Source: Alcanivorax sp. UBA4485
GTDB taxonomy: Bacteria > Pseudomonadota > Gammaproteobacteria > Pseudomonadales > Alcanivoracaceae
Direction of reading: 5' to 3'
DNA: 21,747 nt
Assembly (NCBI GenBank): GCA_002389055.1
Contig: DGNT01000104.1
Coordinates: 1-21,747, forward strand
Below, piece by piece: positions 18,648-21,747 of this stretch (the stretch's first letter is position 1; each line of letters begins with the position of its first letter). Position numbers and translations under genes: made by a program. The notes below the pieces were generated by a model. The model was not told the origin of the DNA, did not search any database, and saw only the letters and a list, made by a program, of their open reading frames with translations.

Positions 18648-19958
18648 TCAGTCCCAGCTCAGCGCGCCGCCGACCTGATACTCGGTGACCCGGGTTTCGA
18701 AGAAGTTCTTCTCCTTGCGCAGGTCCATGATTTCGCTCATCCAGGGGAACGGGTTGGTGACGCCCTTGAACTGCTCGGGCAGGCCCAGCTGGGTGAGGCG
18801 GCGGTTGGCGATGAACTGCAGGTACTCTTCCATCATCGCCGCGTTCATGCCGAGCACGCCGCGCGGCATGGTGTCGCGGGCGTACTGGATTTCCAGCTCG
18901 GTGCCTTCCAGGATCATCAGCGTGGCCTGATCGCGCATTTCCTGGTCCCACAGGTGCGGGTTTTCCAGTTTGATCTGGTTGATCACGTCGACGCCGAAGT
19001 TCACGTGCATGGACTCGTCGCGCAGGATGTACTGGAACTGCTCGGCGACGCCGGTCATCTTGTTGCGGCGGCCCATGGACAGGATCTGGGTGAAGCCACA
19101 GTAGAAGAAGATGCCTTCCAGCACGCAGTAGAACGCGATCAGGTTCTTAAGCAGCGCCTTGTCGGTTTCCGCGGTGCCGGTGGTGAACTGCGGATCGGAA
19201 ATCTCACGGGTGTAGTCGACGCCCCATTGCGCCTTCTTGGCCACCGAGGGGATTTCCCGGTACATGTTGAAGATCTCGCCTTCGTCCATGCCCAGTGACT
19301 CGATGCAGTACTGGTAGGCGTGGGTGTGGATCGCTTCCTCGAAGGACTGGCGCAGGATGTACTGGCGGCACTCCGGATTGGTGATCAGCCGGTAGATGGC
19401 CAGCACCAGGTTGTTCGCCACCAGGGAATCGGCGGTGGAGAAGAAGCCCAGGTTACGCTTGACGATGCGGCGCTCGTCTTCGGTGAGGCCGCCTTCCTTC
19501 TTCCACAGCGCCAGATCGGCGTTCATGTTGATTTCCTGGGGCATCCAGTGGTTGGCGCAGCCGTCCAGGTATTTCTGCCAGGCCCAGTCGTACTTGAAGG
19601 GCACCAGCTGGTTGAGGTCGGCGCGGCAGTTGATCATGCGCTTGTCGTCCACCTCGACACGGCCGGCGGCGCCTTCCAGCTCGGCGATGCCTTCGGCGGT
19701 GTCCATTTCCGCCACCGCCTGCTGGGCACGCAGCACCGCGTCGCTCAGCGCTCGCTCCCGTGAGGATTCTCCTCGCAGTTCGTCGTGTCCGGGGTGTGCG
19801 GTTTCATTTCCCGCATCCGTTCCACTTCCCGCTGCCGGTGCTTGAGGTGCAGGTGCCGCTTCCTCAGATACCGGTTGAGATTGCGGCGGCGCTGTCCGCC
19901 CGCCGGGCTGCTTGTGGTTGGGCGTTTCTGGCGCATGAAATTCGTCCCAGCTCAGCAT
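18648..19958 (-). CDS. nrdB: Ribonucleoside-diphosphate reductase class Ia, beta subunit
   Basis: Small subunit carrying the di-iron tyrosyl radical that starts ribonucleotide reduction for DNA synthesis; cytosolic, pairs with NrdA. 436 residues, longer than E. coli NrdB because of an N-terminal extension (about 8-70) rich in Pro, Ala and Glu after a conserved MLSWDEF start, as in pseudomonad-type proteins. Iron ligands and radical tyrosine are all seen: D177 (FFSTADSL), E208, H211 and Y215 ([10 protein letters not shown]), E281 (VLEGIFF), E315 and H318 (RDESMH). The spacings D177-E208 (31) and E281-E315 (34) equal those in E. coli. The C-terminus GALSWD supplies the NrdA-binding tail. The ATG at 19956-19958 has GGAG about 9 nt upstream. 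It follows nrdA by 98 nt on the same strand. Confidence 0.97.
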   Translation of the reverse strand: MLSWDEFHAPETPNHKQPGGRTAPPQSQPVSEEAAPAPQAPAAGSGTDAGNETAHPGHDELRGESSRERALSDAVLRAQQAVAEMDTAEGIAELEGAAGRVEVDDKRMINCRADLNQLVPFKYDWAWQKYLDGCANHWMPQEINMNADLALWKKEGGLTEDERRIVKRNLGFFSTADSLVANNLVLAIYRLITNPECRQYILRQSFEEAIHTHAYQYCIESLGMDEGEIFNMYREIPSVAKKAQWGVDYTREISDPQFTTGTAETDKALLKNLIAFYCVLEGIFFYCGFTQILSMGRRNKMTGVAEQFQYILRDESMHVNFGVDVINQIKLENPHLWDQEMRDQATLMILEGTELEIQYARDTMPRGVLGMNAAMMEEYLQFIANRRLTQLGLPEQFKGVTNPFPWMSEIMDLRKEKNFFETRVTEYQVGGALSWD

Positions 19959-19979
19959 GGTTCTTTCTCCATTCTTTCG

Positions 19980-19999
19980 GGTGACGCTCGGGCGTCACC
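19980..19999 (-). other. Hairpin 1 in the nrdA-nrdB spacer
   Basis: GGTGACGC (19980-19987) pairs with GCGTCACC (19992-19999), 4-nt loop, just upstream of the nrdB ribosome site. It might tune nrdB translation. There is no T-run. Confidence 0.5.
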
Positions 20000-20016
20000 G
20001 ATGGTGCATTCTGTGG

Positions 20017-20043
20017 GCCGGGCGGCAACCGCTGCCGCCCGGC
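20017..20043 (-). other. Hairpin 2 in the nrdA-nrdB spacer
   Basis: A perfect 11-bp stem, GCCGGGCGGCA (20017-20027) with TGCCGCCCGGC (20033-20043), 5-nt loop, starts 13 nt past the nrdA stop on the minus strand. No T-run follows. It is likely an mRNA processing/stability or partial-attenuation structure setting the NrdA to NrdB ratio (inference). Confidence 0.6.
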
Positions 20044-20056
20044 GCTGACCGATCCG

Positions 20057-21747
20057 TTACTGGCACGCCTCGCAATCCGGGTCGTCCAGGGAGCAGGCCT
20101 GCGGTACGTCCGCGGGCTGGCTGAAATCGGCCTCGGACGGGGCGGCGGCGGAGGCGGGTGCCGCGTCGCCGCCACCGGAAGAGACCCGGTTGAGCTTGTT
20201 GTCGTTGACCGTGGACTTCTCGGTCTGGGTGGCGCCGATGGCGCGCAGGTAATAGGTGGTCTTCAGACCCAGCAGCCAGGCCATCTTGTAGGTCACGTCC
20301 AGCTTTTTGCCGTTGGCCTCGGCGATATAGAGGTTCAGCGACTGGGCCTGGTCGATCCACTTCTGGCGGCGGCTGGCGGCTTCCACCAGCCAGCGCGGCT
20401 CGATCTCGAAGGCGGTGCGGAACTCTTCCTTGAGATCGTCCGGCACCCGCTCGATGGGCAGCACGGAGCCGTCGTAGTACTTGAGATCGTTGACCATCAC
20501 GTTGTCCCACAGACCGCGCTCCTTGAGCGCGTTGACCAGGAACGGGTTGACCACGGTGAACTCACCGGACAGGTTCGATTTCACGTACAGGTTCTGATAC
20601 GTGGGCTCGATGGACTGCGACACGCCGGTGATGTTGGCGATGGTGGCCGTCGGCGCGATCGCCATCACGTTGGAGTTGCGCATGCCTTTGCGCGCCATGT
20701 CGCGCACCCGGTCCCAGTCGAGGGTCTGGCTGCGGTCGACCTTGCAGTATTCCTCGCCGCGCTGCTTGACCAGGATGTCGATGGAATCGATCGGCAGCAC
20801 GCCCTGGCTCCACAGGGAACCGTCGAAGCTCTGGTAGGCACCGCGTTCCTCGGCCAGTTGCGCGGAGGCTTCGATGGCGTAGTAGCTGACCGCTTCCATG
20901 GACTGGTCGGCGAACGACACCGCGTCGTTGGAGGCGTAGCTGAAGCCCTGCTTATAGAGCGCGTCCTGAAAGCCCATGATGCCCAGACCCACCGGGCGGT
21001 GCTTCATGTTGGAGCGCTCCGCCTGGGGCACGCTGTAGTAGTTGATGTCGATCACGTTGTCGAGCATGCGCACGGCGGTTTTCACGGTGCTCGCCAGCTT
21101 GTCGCGGTCGAGGCCGTTGTCGCCGACGTGCTGGGCCAGGTTCACCGAACCCAGGTTGCACACCGCGATCTCTTCTTTGTTGGTGTTGAGGGTGATCTCG
21201 GTGCACAGGTTGGACGAGTGCACCACGCCCACGTGCTGCTGCGGGCTGCGCAGGTTGCACGGATCCTTGAAGGTGAACCAGGGGTGGCCTGTTTCGAACA
21301 GCATGGAGAGCATCTTGCGCCACAGGTTGATGGCCGGCAGACGCTTGTAGAGCTTCATGCGGCCGTCGCGGGTCATCGCTTCGTATTCTTCGTAGCGCTT
21401 CTCGAAGGCTTCGCCGTACAGGTCGTGCAGGTCCGGTACGTCGTTGGGGCTGAACAGGGTCCAGTCCTGCTCGTTGATCACCCGCTTCATGAACAGGTCG
21501 GGGATCCAGTTGGCGGAGTTCATGTCGTGGGTGCGGCGGCGGTCGTCGCCGGTGTTCTTGCGCAGCTCGATGAACTCTTCAATGTCCATGTGCCAGGTTT
21601 CCAGGTAGGCACAGACCGCGCCCTTGCGCTTGCCGCCCTGGTTGACCGCCACGGCGGTGTCGTTGACCACTTTCAAAAACGGCACCACGCCCTGGGATTT
21701 GCCGTTGGTGCCTTTGATGTAGGCACCCAGCGCGCGCACCGGGGTCC
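20057..21747 (-). CDS. nrdA: Ribonucleoside-diphosphate reductase class Ia, alpha subunit (C-terminal part, cut by right edge)
   Basis: Catalytic subunit reducing ribonucleoside diphosphates. The 562 residues in the window open at [13 protein letters not shown] and read into the right edge, so the start, the ATP-cone domain(s) and the first active-site cysteine are outside. Visible landmarks: the finger-loop region SSNLCTEI with the Asn-x-Cys-x-Glu catalytic triad, then [12 protein letters not shown] with the second redox cysteine; the radical-transfer tyrosine pair in [19 protein letters not shown]; and a C-terminal tail rich in Ala/Pro ending CEACQ, the CxxC pair that re-reduces the active site through thioredoxin or glutaredoxin. 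[19 protein letters not shown] is a further family signature. Closest in style to pseudomonad NrdA. nrdB follows in the same operon. Confidence 0.97.
   Translation of the reverse strand, partial: TPVRALGAYIKGTNGKSQGVVPFLKVVNDTAVAVNQGGKRKGAVCAYLETWHMDIEEFIELRKNTGDDRRRTHDMNSANWIPDLFMKRVINEQDWTLFSPNDVPDLHDLYGEAFEKRYEEYEAMTRDGRMKLYKRLPAINLWRKMLSMLFETGHPWFTFKDPCNLRSPQQHVGVVHSSNLCTEITLNTNKEEIAVCNLGSVNLAQHVGDNGLDRDKLASTVKTAVRMLDNVIDINYYSVPQAERSNMKHRPVGLGIMGFQDALYKQGFSYASNDAVSFADQSMEAVSYYAIEASAQLAEERGAYQSFDGSLWSQGVLPIDSIDILVKQRGEEYCKVDRSQTLDWDRVRDMARKGMRNSNVMAIAPTATIANITGVSQSIEPTYQNLYVKSNLSGEFTVVNPFLVNALKERGLWDNVMVNDLKYYDGSVLPIERVPDDLKEEFRTAFEIEPRWLVEAASRRQKWIDQAQSLNLYIAEANGKKLDVTYKMAWLLGLKTTYYLRAIGATQTEKSTVNDNKLNRVSSGGGDAAPASAAAPSEADFSQPADVPQACSLDDPDCEACQ

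Overview
The window is GC-rich bacterial chromosome packed with genes in a gammaproteobacterial style. NrdA and NrdB look like those of pseudomonads and relatives, and the intergenic repeats begin with the REP head known from Pseudomonas. My best guess is a marine or hydrocarbon-associated gammaproteobacterium of the Alcanivorax/Pseudomonas kind. That is inference from protein flavour and repeat type, not a database match. No rRNA, tRNA, CRISPR array, transposase, integrase or plasmid origin was found.

Layout: (1) 1-1233, minus strand: two membrane subunits of a peptide/nickel-type ABC importer (the second runs off the left edge). (2) 1234-2377: AT-richer stretch carrying one minus-strand gene with two AP2-like repeats, probably laterally acquired. 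(3) 2378-5128, minus: aconitase A, with a clear intrinsic terminator. (4) 5322-8847, plus: an unrecognised membrane-anchored protein, an overlapping ydbS/ydbT-like pair of bacterial PH-domain membrane proteins, and a TerC-family membrane protein. (5) 9002-11148: a membrane di-iron hydroxylase/desaturase-family enzyme and a divergent AraC-type regulator. (6) 11311-18420, all minus: small acidic protein, acetolactate synthase, secreted GH114-like glycosidase, 5'-nucleotidase-like lipoprotein, CPA2 cation/proton antiporter with an RCK domain. (7) 18648-21747, minus: nrdB and the C-terminal part of nrdA (class Ia ribonucleotide reductase).

Most genes are housekeeping (TCA cycle, dNTP supply, ion homeostasis, peptide uptake). 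The most distinctive signal is not a gene. Four intergenic copies of a nested palindrome of about 140 bp sit at 8851, 9900, 11160 and 18487. Each has outer REP-like arms, four small hairpins and a long-range inner stem. The hairpin stems differ in sequence between copies but stay self-complementary, and all eight inner hairpins have exactly 3-nt loops. This compensatory pattern points to selection or copying based on DNA/RNA structure, as in REPINs (inverted REP doublets moved by RAYT transposases). Three copies lie at gene 3' ends, about 10 nt from a stop codon. The fourth lies between the divergent desaturase and AraC genes.

Other points: a 5'-nucleotidase-family lipoprotein with changed metal-ligand motifs, the two-repeat AP2 protein, a solitary acetolactate synthase, and a two-hairpin spacer between nrdA and nrdB.
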